From NCBI GenBank assembly GCA_028869615.1, contig JAGWRQ010000139.1, positions 1 through 5,946 of the forward strand: DNA of 5,946 nt, read 5' to 3'. Shown here in pieces: positions 1 to 5,528 of this stretch (within the stretch, counting starts at the first letter, position 1; every line of letters begins with the position of its first letter). The position numbers and the translations under genes are program-made. A model generated the notes under the pieces. It did not search any database. It was not told the DNA's origin and saw nothing but the letters and a program-made list of their open reading frames with translations. The DNA is from Candidatus Methylomirabilota bacterium (lineage in GTDB: Bacteria > Methylomirabilota > Methylomirabilia > Methylomirabilales > Methylomirabilaceae).

Positions 1-86
1 ACAACCTTAAGCCCCTGCATGCGCGCTTCCCGCGCAGCTACGACCGGAAGCGGGCCTCCGCCGGCTATGATCCCCAGACGTTCCAT
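1..86 (-). CDS. lpxI: LpxI, UDP-2,3-diacylglucosamine pyrophosphatase (N-terminal fragment, runs off the window)
   Basis: Only 28 codons plus two bases are present. The ATG is at 84-86 and the gene continues past position 1. The peptide starts MERLGIIAGGGPLPVVAAR, matching the opening strand and glycine-rich turn of the LpxI family (LG-[LI]-IAGGG-x-LP). A second family-like stretch follows (EARMQGLKVV). LpxI hydrolyses UDP-2,3-diacylglucosamine to lipid X and UMP at the inner face of the cytoplasmic membrane, the step before LpxB, and replaces the unrelated LpxH in many non-gammaproteobacteria. The position after lpxA agrees, because lpxD-fabZ-lpxA-lpxI-lpxB is a common order. No Shine-Dalgarno is visible: the bases before ATG read GGTAATTTC. 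No alternative upstream start is evident, since the 7-bp repeat array occupies that space. The main uncertainty is the short length of the visible sequence. Confidence 0.78.
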   Translation of the reverse strand, partial: MERLGIIAGGGPLPVVAAREARMQGLKV

Positions 87-90
87 GAAA

Positions 91-185
91 TTACCGTTTC
101 GGGTTTCGGGTTTCGAGTGTTGAGTAAACAACACAACTACCCGGCTTACAACTCGACACTCCGGACTCGCAACTCGATACTATCA
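91..185. repeat. Two opposed arrays of a degenerate 7-bp repeat filling the lpxA-lpxI gap
   Basis: Plus-strand right arm, 151-185, reads as five phased heptamers: ACTCGAC, ACTCCGG, ACTCGCA, ACTCGAT, ACTATCA. The left arm, 97-125, is the same family on the minus strand: ACTCAAC (125-119), ACTCGAA (118-112), ACCCGAA (111-105), ACCCGAA (104-98), then AC. A 25-nt spacer (126-150) separates them. Because the arms are inverted, 115-125 can pair with 151-161 at 10 of 11 positions, giving a hairpin with a 25-nt loop. A smaller stem, 117-122 with 129-134, competes with it. The block runs from just after the lpxA stop codon to a few bases before the lpxI start. It resembles in style the short tandemly repeated repetitive (STRR) heptamers known from cyanobacteria, though the sequence differs. 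No T-tract follows in either direction, so a standard terminator is unlikely. Confidence 0.7.
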
Positions 186-186
186 T

Positions 187-963
187 TTAACGGGCGATCC
201 CTCTTGCCGATGACTTGATGAAGTGCGTCAAGTGATCGATCTCCGGACAAGAGCTCACCTCCGATACAATCCTCTCCAGAGCCTGGGACGTATTCAGGCC
301 GGAAAGGAAGAGCAATCGATAGGCTTGCTTGAGGCGAAGCACCGCCTCTTCAGAGACACCATGGCGTCGAAGACCCACCGTATTCAAACCATAGCACTTG
401 GCGCGGTTACCCTGCGCCTTCAGGAAGGGTGGGATGTCTTGCAGCACCGCCGAGCAGGCGCCGACCATAGCGTATTGTCCGATACGGACGAACTGATGGA
501 TTCCCGCTTGCCCGCCGATCACCGCTCGATCTCCGACCTCGACGTGACCGGCCAATCCGGCTTGACTGGCGACCACGACGTCATCACGTAAGATACAATC
601 GTGCGCGATGTGCGCATAGGCCATGATGTAGTTCCGGCGTCCCAGCACCGTAGCGCCTCTGCCTTTCGAAGAGCCCCGATGGACCGACGCAAACTCCCGG
701 ATGACTGTTTCATCATCGATCACCAGCCGAGTCCTCTCACTTCTGTCCTGAAAGATCTGGGGCGCGGCGCCAAGAACGACATGAGAAAAGATCTGGCATC
801 GTTTCCCGATCTCTGTGATCCCCTCAATGAGGACATGCGAACCGATGACGGTCCCGGACCCCACACTGACATCGGAACCAACGACTGAAAAGGCGCCGAC
901 GCTGACATCCGGCTCCAGTTTGGCCCCCGCCGCAACAACTGCTGACGGATGAATCTGTGTCAT
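187..963 (-). CDS. lpxA: LpxA, acyl-ACP--UDP-N-acetylglucosamine O-acyltransferase
   Basis: The 258-residue product is the usual length for the family (E. coli 262). LpxA transfers an R-3-hydroxyacyl chain from ACP to the 3-OH of UDP-GlcNAc, the first step of lipid A synthesis, as a cytoplasmic trimer. Residues 1-185 or so are left-handed beta-helix hexapeptide repeats (for example [17 protein letters not shown]). The rest is the helical C-terminal domain, with GLRRHG at 197-202. The catalytic base is H121 in AHIAHDC. H118, H140 (LAGH), H156/Q157 (HQF) and R200 match E. coli H122, H144, H160/Q161 and R204. Two departures are noted: I70-F71-Q72 where E. coli has D74-L75-K76, and A169 at the G173 acyl-ruler position. 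The ATG overlaps the fabZ stop by 4 nt (ATGA), with GGGGGAG just upstream, so coupled translation is likely. The stop is TAA at 187-189. Confidence 0.96.
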   Translation of the reverse strand: MTQIHPSAVVAAGAKLEPDVSVGAFSVVGSDVSVGSGTVIGSHVLIEGITEIGKRCQIFSHVVLGAAPQIFQDRSERTRLVIDDETVIREFASVHRGSSKGRGATVLGRRNYIMAYAHIAHDCILRDDVVVASQAGLAGHVEVGDRAVIGGQAGIHQFVRIGQYAMVGACSAVLQDIPPFLKAQGNRAKCYGLNTVGLRRHGVSEEAVLRLKQAYRLLFLSGLNTSQALERIVSEVSSCPEIDHLTHFIKSSARGIAR

Positions 964-1442
964 GGCTCCCCCATCGCTACGGGAACACCGGGAGGAAGGT
1001 TCGGTGATTCCCGGTCAACGACAATGCACGACAACTCGGCCTCCGCAGCCAGCTTGCCCTCCACTAAAGCCCTGGCTTGCATTCGACAGTTACGGCTCCT
1101 CAGCTGAAGCAGCTCGATCTCGAATCTGACCTGATCCCCCGGCAGCACGGGCCTTCGAAACCTGGCTCGGTCGATACCGGTAAAATACAGGAGCTTCTTT
1201 TCGGCGCTCACATTCAACGTCCGCATCAACAGGACACCTCCAATCTGCGCCATCGCCTCGATCACCAGCACTCCCGGCATGATCGGATGCCCTGGAAAGT
1301 GACCCTGAAAGAACGCCTCATTAATGGTCACGTTCTTGAGCCCCACTACCCTCTTTCCTGGCTCGACCTCGAGGATCCTGTCGACCAGGAGAAAGGGATA
1401 GCGATGTGGAAGCAGTTCCTGAATCTGTTGAATATCCATCAT
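960..1442 (-). CDS. fabZ: FabZ, (3R)-hydroxyacyl-ACP dehydratase
   Basis: This 160-residue single hot-dog-fold enzyme dehydrates (3R)-hydroxyacyl-ACP to trans-2-enoyl-ACP in type II fatty-acid synthesis. It draws on the same hydroxyacyl-ACP pool as LpxA and LpxD. The signatures are [12 protein letters not shown] at 11-22, the catalytic His H48 in FQGHFPGHP, and the catalytic Glu E62 in LVIEAMAQ. The hot-dog core continues with the [18 protein letters not shown] stretch. FabZ proteins are usually about 140-150 residues. Here a proline-rich tail of about 15 residues follows the last strand and is probably disordered. The start is ambiguous between two adjacent ATGs (1440-1442 and 1437-1439). 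I chose the first because it forms a 4-nt ATGA overlap with the lpxD stop. GAGGCGGGA lies upstream as a Shine-Dalgarno candidate. FabA is less likely because of the length, the motif form and the lpxD-lpxA context. Confidence 0.96.
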   Translation of the reverse strand: MMDIQQIQELLPHRYPFLLVDRILEVEPGKRVVGLKNVTINEAFFQGHFPGHPIMPGVLVIEAMAQIGGVLLMRTLNVSAEKKLLYFTGIDRARFRRPVLPGDQVRFEIELLQLRSRNCRMQARALVEGKLAAEAELSCIVVDRESPNLPPGVPVAMGEP

Positions 1443-2518
1443 CTGGGTCCCGCCTCGGACACCGATTGAGGGGGCGGCGGCGTGTCCCGCCGTTTCCCAA
1501 TGGCGCCTTCTAACGATGCCAGACGGGCCTCAATGCGCTTGAGCGCCATCAAGAGTTGGGGAATCCGATTCACCGCAGCGACGCTGCGCTTGAATGCGAG
1601 ATGCGGCACAGCAGGAGAACCCAGGAAGACGCCTCCCGACGGAATGCGCTTGGCAACTCCAGCCTGCGCTCCCACGGTAACATCATCGCCGATCTCGACG
1701 TGATCGACGATTCCGACCTGACCGGCCAGCGTCACCCGGTCGCCGATCTTCACGCTCCCGGAGATGCCGCTCAGGGCTGCAATCACTCCGTCTTCTCCCA
1801 CAACAACGTTGTGCGCGATCTGGACCAGATTGTCGATTTTGGTCCCACGCTTGATCCTCGTCGCTCCCATCGTCGCCCGGTCAATGGTGACGTTGGCGCC
1901 GATCTCCACATCATCTTCGAGAATGACCCGTCCCACCTGCGGGATCTTGATACGGACCCCCTGTTCGTCCCTCAGATACCCGAAGCCATCGCTACCGATC
2001 ACGGCCCCGCTGTGGATAATCACTCGATCGCCGATCTCGACATCTTCTCGGACCATGACCTGCGGATAGAGCCGGCAGTCAGCACCAATGCGAGAGCCTT
2101 TTCCGATGTAGACCTGGGCGCCTACGACGCTCCTCCTGCCGATCGTCACGTCTGCCTCAACGACCGAGAGCGGCCCGATCGCAACGTCCTCTGCCAAACG
2201 TACACTCTCGTGCACGATGCTGGACGGGTGAATGCCCGGCATGGCACGGTCCGGGGTGTAGAAGAGACGGAGCGCCTGGACAAACGCCAGATACGGATCG
2301 TTCGTCAGCAGCGTCGGTTTCGAGCAGGGTGGGCTCCCCTCACGTATAATGACGGCAGCGGCCTTGCTCGCCTCCAGCTTCGGCAAATCACGGGGGTTCA
2401 CCACAAAGGCTAAATCCCCCTCACCAGCCTCGTGCAGTGAAGCGAGATGATGGACCTCGATCTCACCGTCACCGACCAGCCGACACCTCAGCTTTTCAGC
2501 CAGTTCCCTCAGTTGCAT
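1439..2518 (-). CDS. lpxD: LpxD, UDP-3-O-(3-hydroxyacyl)glucosamine N-acyltransferase
   Basis: LpxD transfers a second R-3-hydroxyacyl chain from ACP to the 2-amino group of UDP-3-O-acylglucosamine, after LpxC has deacetylated it. It acts as a cytoplasmic trimer. Numbered from the ATG at 2518, the 359-residue product has the N-terminal uridine-binding domain (about 1-96), then the hexapeptide beta-helix (about 97-300), then a C-terminal helix and a proline-rich tail (PPPPQ). Key features are [12 protein letters not shown] at 170-181 and the catalytic His H236 in QIAHNVVVG (E. coli H239). At the position of the E. coli acyl-ruler residue M290 there is Gly (G287). A GTG lies immediately upstream at 2519-2521 and could be the start. 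I prefer the ATG because [10 protein letters not shown] aligns with the usual M-x-L-x-E-L-A opening. No strong Shine-Dalgarno precedes it; a 7-bp repeat array occupies the leader. The stop overlaps fabZ by 4 nt. Confidence 0.96.
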   Translation of the reverse strand: MQLRELAEKLRCRLVGDGEIEVHHLASLHEAGEGDLAFVVNPRDLPKLEASKAAAVIIREGSPPCSKPTLLTNDPYLAFVQALRLFYTPDRAMPGIHPSSIVHESVRLAEDVAIGPLSVVEADVTIGRRSVVGAQVYIGKGSRIGADCRLYPQVMVREDVEIGDRVIIHSGAVIGSDGFGYLRDEQGVRIKIPQVGRVILEDDVEIGANVTIDRATMGATRIKRGTKIDNLVQIAHNVVVGEDGVIAALSGISGSVKIGDRVTLAGQVGIVDHVEIGDDVTVGAQAGVAKRIPSGGVFLGSPAVPHLAFKRSVAAVNRIPQLLMALKRIEARLASLEGAIGKRRDTPPPPQSVSEAGPR

Positions 2519-2527
2519 CACGACAAC

Positions 2528-2548
2528 TACTTTTTACTTCTTACTTCG
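2528..2548. repeat. Three-copy 7-bp tandem repeat across the skp stop and lpxD leader
   Basis: The plus strand reads TACTTTT, TACTTCT, TACTTCG in exact 7-nt phase (minus strand: CGAAGTA, AGAAGTA, AAAAGTA). The first two minus-strand units encode the Skp C-terminus (RSKK and stop). The third lies in the short skp-lpxD gap, where a ribosome binding site would be expected. In the phase ACTnnnn the units ACTTTTT, ACTTCTT and ACTTCGG look related to the heptamers in the lpxA-lpxI gap. Three copies is short, so chance origin is possible. Confidence 0.5.
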
Positions 2549-3082
2549 GCGGGTATTGTAACGTTCGAGAATCTCTTTGGTAAGATCGGCCGCATCGTTG
2601 CCGTAGATCACACCGCTCTGTCCCTTCTCAACAATGAGGGTATACCCTTTCTCTTTGCCATAGTCCCGGATCAAAACCGTGAGATCCTTAAGCAGGTCGT
2701 TCACCAACTCGCTTTCCCGCTTGGCCAGGTCACGGTTGACATCCTCGGTTATTCGCTTGAGATCACGAAGCTTGCGTCGAATCTCTTCCTCTCTGTCCTT
2801 CTTTGCTGTCTCACTCAGGGCGGACGCCTGTTTCTGGAGGTCCGCGTCCATCTGCTTAATCTCGGCCTCTTTCGCGCCGATCTCTTTCTGTTTCTCGGCG
2901 GCCTCCGCTTTAACCGTATTCATTGCAGCCTGCCCCTCTTTTGACTGCGTGAGAACCGCCTGAAGGTCTACAAACCCGAGTCGTGACGGGGGATCGGCAG
3001 CCCAACTTTCGCATGCCATTAACGCCCACGCAGCGGCTACGCAGAACAGCCACCATCGCCAACCGCTCATTACACGCACCAT
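2534..3082 (-). CDS. skp: Skp/OmpH-family periplasmic chaperone
   Basis: The 182-residue OmpH/Skp-family product fits a chaperone that holds unfolded outer-membrane proteins in the periplasm on their way to BAM. Residues 1-28 form an export signal: R3, then a hydrophobic core at about 10-22, then SWAAD with likely cleavage near A28 or A29. The mature start LGFVDLQAVLTQS is the typical OmpH first strand. Residues about 47-135 are very rich in K, E, Q and A and should form the long coiled-coil tentacle. The end (YGKEKGYTLIVEKG, then YGNDAADLTKEILERYN) is the conserved beta and helix closure. The ATG at 3080-3082 has AGGAGG nine bases upstream; M5 is therefore a less likely start. LMAC at 21-24 fits a loose lipobox, so a lipoprotein form cannot be excluded. 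The position just after bamA and before lpxD is the classic arrangement. Confidence 0.93.
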   Translation of the reverse strand: MVRVMSGWRWWLFCVAAAWALMACESWAADPPSRLGFVDLQAVLTQSKEGQAAMNTVKAEAAEKQKEIGAKEAEIKQMDADLQKQASALSETAKKDREEEIRRKLRDLKRITEDVNRDLAKRESELVNDLLKDLTVLIRDYGKEKGYTLIVEKGQSGVIYGNDAADLTKEILERYNTRRSKK

Positions 3083-3091
3083 ACGTCGTTT

Positions 3092-3097
3092 CCTCCT
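3092..3097 (-). promoter_or_regulatory. Strong Shine-Dalgarno for skp
   Basis: The minus strand reads AGGAGG, a perfect anti-16S match, nine bases before the skp ATG at 3082. It lies in the 19-nt bamA-skp gap. It supports the first ATG over M5 and suggests efficient independent initiation on skp, unlike the overlapping starts downstream. Confidence 0.8.
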
Positions 3098-3101
3098 GAT
3101 G

Positions 3102-5378
3102 CTAAAACGTCGATCCCATCGTCAAGTGCACGGCGCTACTCGCCTCCCCTGCCCGCTTGTCCAGATTGAGGCCCCACTCAACCCGCACCAGACCAAATGG
3201 GGTGGCGACGCGAACTCCGGCCCCGGCAGTCGGTCGCAGATCTAACGAGAGGCTTTCCCCCTCGGCAAAGACATTGCCTGCATCGAAAAAGACCATGCCT
3301 CTCAGCCCTAATGGCTCATAGATGGGAAACATTGCTTCGTTATTGAAATAGATGGCCTTGTTACCGCCGATCCGTTCATTCGTCGCCGGGTCGACAGGAC
3401 TCAGCGTGAACGTCTTGAATCCTCGAACAGTGTTGGTGCCACCAAGCCAAACCCGTTCCTGAACCGGCAGCTTCTTCCCGCCAAAGGGCTCCGCCAGAAT
3501 CAAATTCCCCCGGATATGACCGATCAGTCTCCAGACCAGCGGCTGGTAGTAGCCCAGATCGAGGTTGAAGCGATTGAACTTGTTCTCCCCGCCCAGAAAG
3601 GTCTCGGCAATCTGATACGTTGCAGTCCCATTGAAGCCTCTGCTCGGATCACGGGGATTGTCTCTGAGGTCTAACGAGAGGCCAAAAGAGACCCGTCCGG
3701 TCGTATTCGTCCCTTGCTGATCCTGAATGAGCTTGGGCGCATTCGGGATGAGATTAAAGATTCGGTCCGATTCATACCGATAGCCCAGCGAACCGAACAA
3801 CTCCTTGTAGAGTCGCCGGCCGAACGAGATCGATCCGCCCCTGGTGTCCTGATCAAAGCCGATCTGGTTGTTGAAGAGCAGGCGCTGCGAAAAAATCGAC
3901 AGGTCAAGCGAAGTCTCGGTGTCCAGGATGTGTGGATCAAAGAAGTCTATGACAGCCCGAATCGCCCTGGAGCCCACCTGCCCTGAAAGCGTAACCCGCT
4001 GGCCCAGTCCGAGAAAGTTATCCTGGGTAAGAGAGCCCGAACCTATGATCCCATCGGTCGAGCTGAAGCCGCCTCCGAGGCTGAAGGAGCCGGTCGGCTT
4101 CTCCTTCACCGTCACATCGAGATCCACCCGATCCTCGGCTGTGCCCCGACGGGTCTCGACCTTGACATCCTCAAAGTAGCCAAGGTTGGTCAGCTTCTGG
4201 CGACCGCGCGCCAGGAGACGGCTATTGTACAGGTCGCCCTCGTTCAGGGAGATCTCCCGTCGGATTACTTTGTCTCGAGTCTTTGTGTTGCCTGAGATCT
4301 CGATCCGCTCTACGAAGGCCTGCTTACCTTCACTGATCTCCAGACCCACATCCACGATATGACTCTCTCGATCGGTGCCAATGGCCGGGGCGACATCCGC
4401 AAAGAGATAGCCGCGCTCCGAATACCGGTCAGTAAGGGTGAGTATGTCCCGCTGGAGCACCTCCCGGCTAAAGATACCCTGCCTGGCGATCTGAAGCGGC
4501 TTCAACACCTCCTCGGTAGAAAAGACGGTGTTGCCGGTCACCTGTACCTCCCCGACCCGGTACTGTGGGCCCTCTTCCACGCGGATGCCGATCTCAAGCT
4601 TCTGCTTCGCCTCAACCACCCGGATCTCCGGCTCCCCCACTTTAATATCGAGATAGCCGTTATCCAGATAGAACGCCTTGATCCGATCGAGATCGCGTTG
4701 CAACTCATCGCGTTTCAGCGTCCCAAAAAAGAAGAACAGGTACAGTTCCCTGGTGGCCATTCGCGCCTTGATCTCCTGCTCGCTTAGCCCTTTGGCTCCA
4801 AGGATCCGAATGGTAGAAATCTCAAACTTCCCCCCTTCTGTGATCTCGAAAGTGATCGAGATGTCCCCCTCCGGGGTCTTACCGGTCTGCGGGAGAACCT
4901 TTGCCTGATAATATCCCTCTTCTTCGTAAAACTGTCGGACCTTCTCCACATTCGCTGTCACTGCCTGCGAATTGAATATCCCGCCCTCAGCCAGCGTGAG
5001 TTTCTCTTTGATCTTATCGGTAGCAATCTGCTTGTTGCCTCGGATCTTCACTTCCCGGATGGTCGGCTTCTCGGTAAGGATGAAGGTGATTTTCAGACCT
5101 CCTTCAAAGACTTCGGCATCGACAGCGACATCGTCGTAAAAGCCCAGTCGGTAGACCGTTTTAACATCCTCCCGAGTCTTTTCCAGAGAGAACGGCTCCC
5201 CAACCTTGGTCTTCAGCTTGAATCGGATCGTCGCCTCGTCGATCTTGCGGCTTCCCTTGATATCGAGCTGTTTAACCAGCGCCTGTTCCTGGCCGTAAGC
5301 TTTGCCAAACGCGAACGCCAAGAAAAAGAAGAGAGAACTGGCGGCGAGAACCTTTACGCTGTTTGCGAAGGCTTGCAC
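3102..5378 (-). CDS. bamA: BamA, outer-membrane protein assembly factor (Omp85)
   Basis: BamA is the central beta-barrel insertase that folds outer-membrane proteins. The product is 758 residues, close to the family norm of about 750-810. A signal peptide occupies 1-29, with a hydrophobic core at about 9-24 and likely cleavage AYG|QEQ. Five POTRA domains follow at roughly 34-105, 106-184, 185-271, 272-354 and 355-430; each ends in a strand closed by EKP, EGG, EGP or EGK. The 16-strand barrel spans about 431-758. It contains the loop-6 VRGF motif (651-654) that contacts the barrel interior, the repeat-typical DNFLGLGQ (453-460), and a terminal Phe (TMGSTF), the usual C-terminal outer-membrane signal. 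POTRA3 carries an unusual LYLFFFFG stretch (212-219). The start codon is GTG at 5376-5378, with GAGGAG 12 nt upstream, a long spacing. It is probably the first gene of the envelope operon, read from the promoter candidate at 5441-5469. Confidence 0.96.
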   Translation of the reverse strand: MQAFANSVKVLAASSLFFFLAFAFGKAYGQEQALVKQLDIKGSRKIDEATIRFKLKTKVGEPFSLEKTREDVKTVYRLGFYDDVAVDAEVFEGGLKITFILTEKPTIREVKIRGNKQIATDKIKEKLTLAEGGIFNSQAVTANVEKVRQFYEEEGYYQAKVLPQTGKTPEGDISITFEITEGGKFEISTIRILGAKGLSEQEIKARMATRELYLFFFFGTLKRDELQRDLDRIKAFYLDNGYLDIKVGEPEIRVVEAKQKLEIGIRVEEGPQYRVGEVQVTGNTVFSTEEVLKPLQIARQGIFSREVLQRDILTLTDRYSERGYLFADVAPAIGTDRESHIVDVGLEISEGKQAFVERIEISGNTKTRDKVIRREISLNEGDLYNSRLLARGRQKLTNLGYFEDVKVETRRGTAEDRVDLDVTVKEKPTGSFSLGGGFSSTDGIIGSGSLTQDNFLGLGQRVTLSGQVGSRAIRAVIDFFDPHILDTETSLDLSIFSQRLLFNNQIGFDQDTRGGSISFGRRLYKELFGSLGYRYESDRIFNLIPNAPKLIQDQQGTNTTGRVSFGLSLDLRDNPRDPSRGFNGTATYQIAETFLGGENKFNRFNLDLGYYQPLVWRLIGHIRGNLILAEPFGGKKLPVQERVWLGGTNTVRGFKTFTLSPVDPATNERIGGNKAIYFNNEAMFPIYEPLGLRGMVFFDAGNVFAEGESLSLDLRPTAGAGVRVATPFGLVRVEWGLNLDKRAGEASSAVHLTMGSTF

Positions 5379-5390
5379 CGAACGCTTTCA

Positions 5391-5396
5391 CTCCTC
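5391..5396 (-). promoter_or_regulatory. Shine-Dalgarno candidate for bamA GTG start
   Basis: The minus strand reads GAGGAG, ending 12 nt before the GTG at 5378. The match is good but the spacing is longer than the usual 5-9 nt. With a GTG codon, this suggests moderate initiation. No in-frame ATG with better spacing is visible, and the downstream signal peptide needs the residues from this start. Confidence 0.55.
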
Positions 5397-5440
5397 GAAT
5401 CTGGACGGGGGGATGATCTGCGCTCAAATTAAACGCGTCA

Positions 5441-5469
5441 ATCTTACCACCTTTGCCGCGATAACGCAA
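5441..5469 (-). promoter_or_regulatory. Candidate sigma-70 type promoter for the bamA operon (extended -10)
   Basis: On the minus strand, TTGCGT (5469-5464) is separated by 17 nt from TAAGAT (5446-5441). TGG stands directly before the -10, making an extended -10 element. The matches to consensus are 3 of 6 and 4 of 6. Transcription would start near 5434, giving a leader of about 55 nt before the bamA GTG. It lies in the largest non-coding gap of the window, just after clpC. I see no sigma-E type GGAACTT element. This is a pattern call only. Confidence 0.45.
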
Positions 5470-5528
5470 GGAGAAACTCGCCCGGATGGGCTGTAGTGAA
5501 TAGAGAGACGAGCCGGAGTGAAGTGAGG

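Noticed and set aside
117..134. GTGTTG / CAACAC 6-bp stem as an intrinsic terminator after lpxA
   Set aside because: There is no T-tract on either strand, the stem is AT-rich and short, and it competes with the longer 115-125/151-161 pairing.
223..591. Plus-strand open frame opposite lpxA
   Set aside because: It is fully antisense to a clear LpxA, with no recognisable domain and a composition typical of a shadow frame.
1556..2413. Long plus-strand open frame (285 codons) opposite lpxD, rich in repeated ADLD / DHD segments
   Set aside because: The Asp-rich periodicity is the mirror image of the LpxD hexapeptide repeat codons read in antisense. The lpxD frame has full family identity and no independent start signals are evident.
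2519..2521. GTG as the lpxD start, one codon before the ATG
   Set aside because: It cannot be excluded, but the ATG gives the family-typical opening and ATG is the commoner start codon; the difference is one residue.
4725..4730. T6 tract on the coding strand of bamA as a programmed frameshift site
   Set aside because: The frame is open and conserved on both sides and there is no biologically sensible product in the alternative frame.
4359..4787. Plus-strand open frame opposite bamA POTRA3-5
   Set aside because: It lies inside the strongly supported BamA frame, has no recognisable motif, and several similar shadows occur along bamA.
5480..5491. Small GC hairpin (GCCC-loop-GGGC) as a clpC terminator
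   Set aside because: The stem is only 4 bp and is followed by GAGTTTCTCC rather than a T-run, so it is too weak to call.
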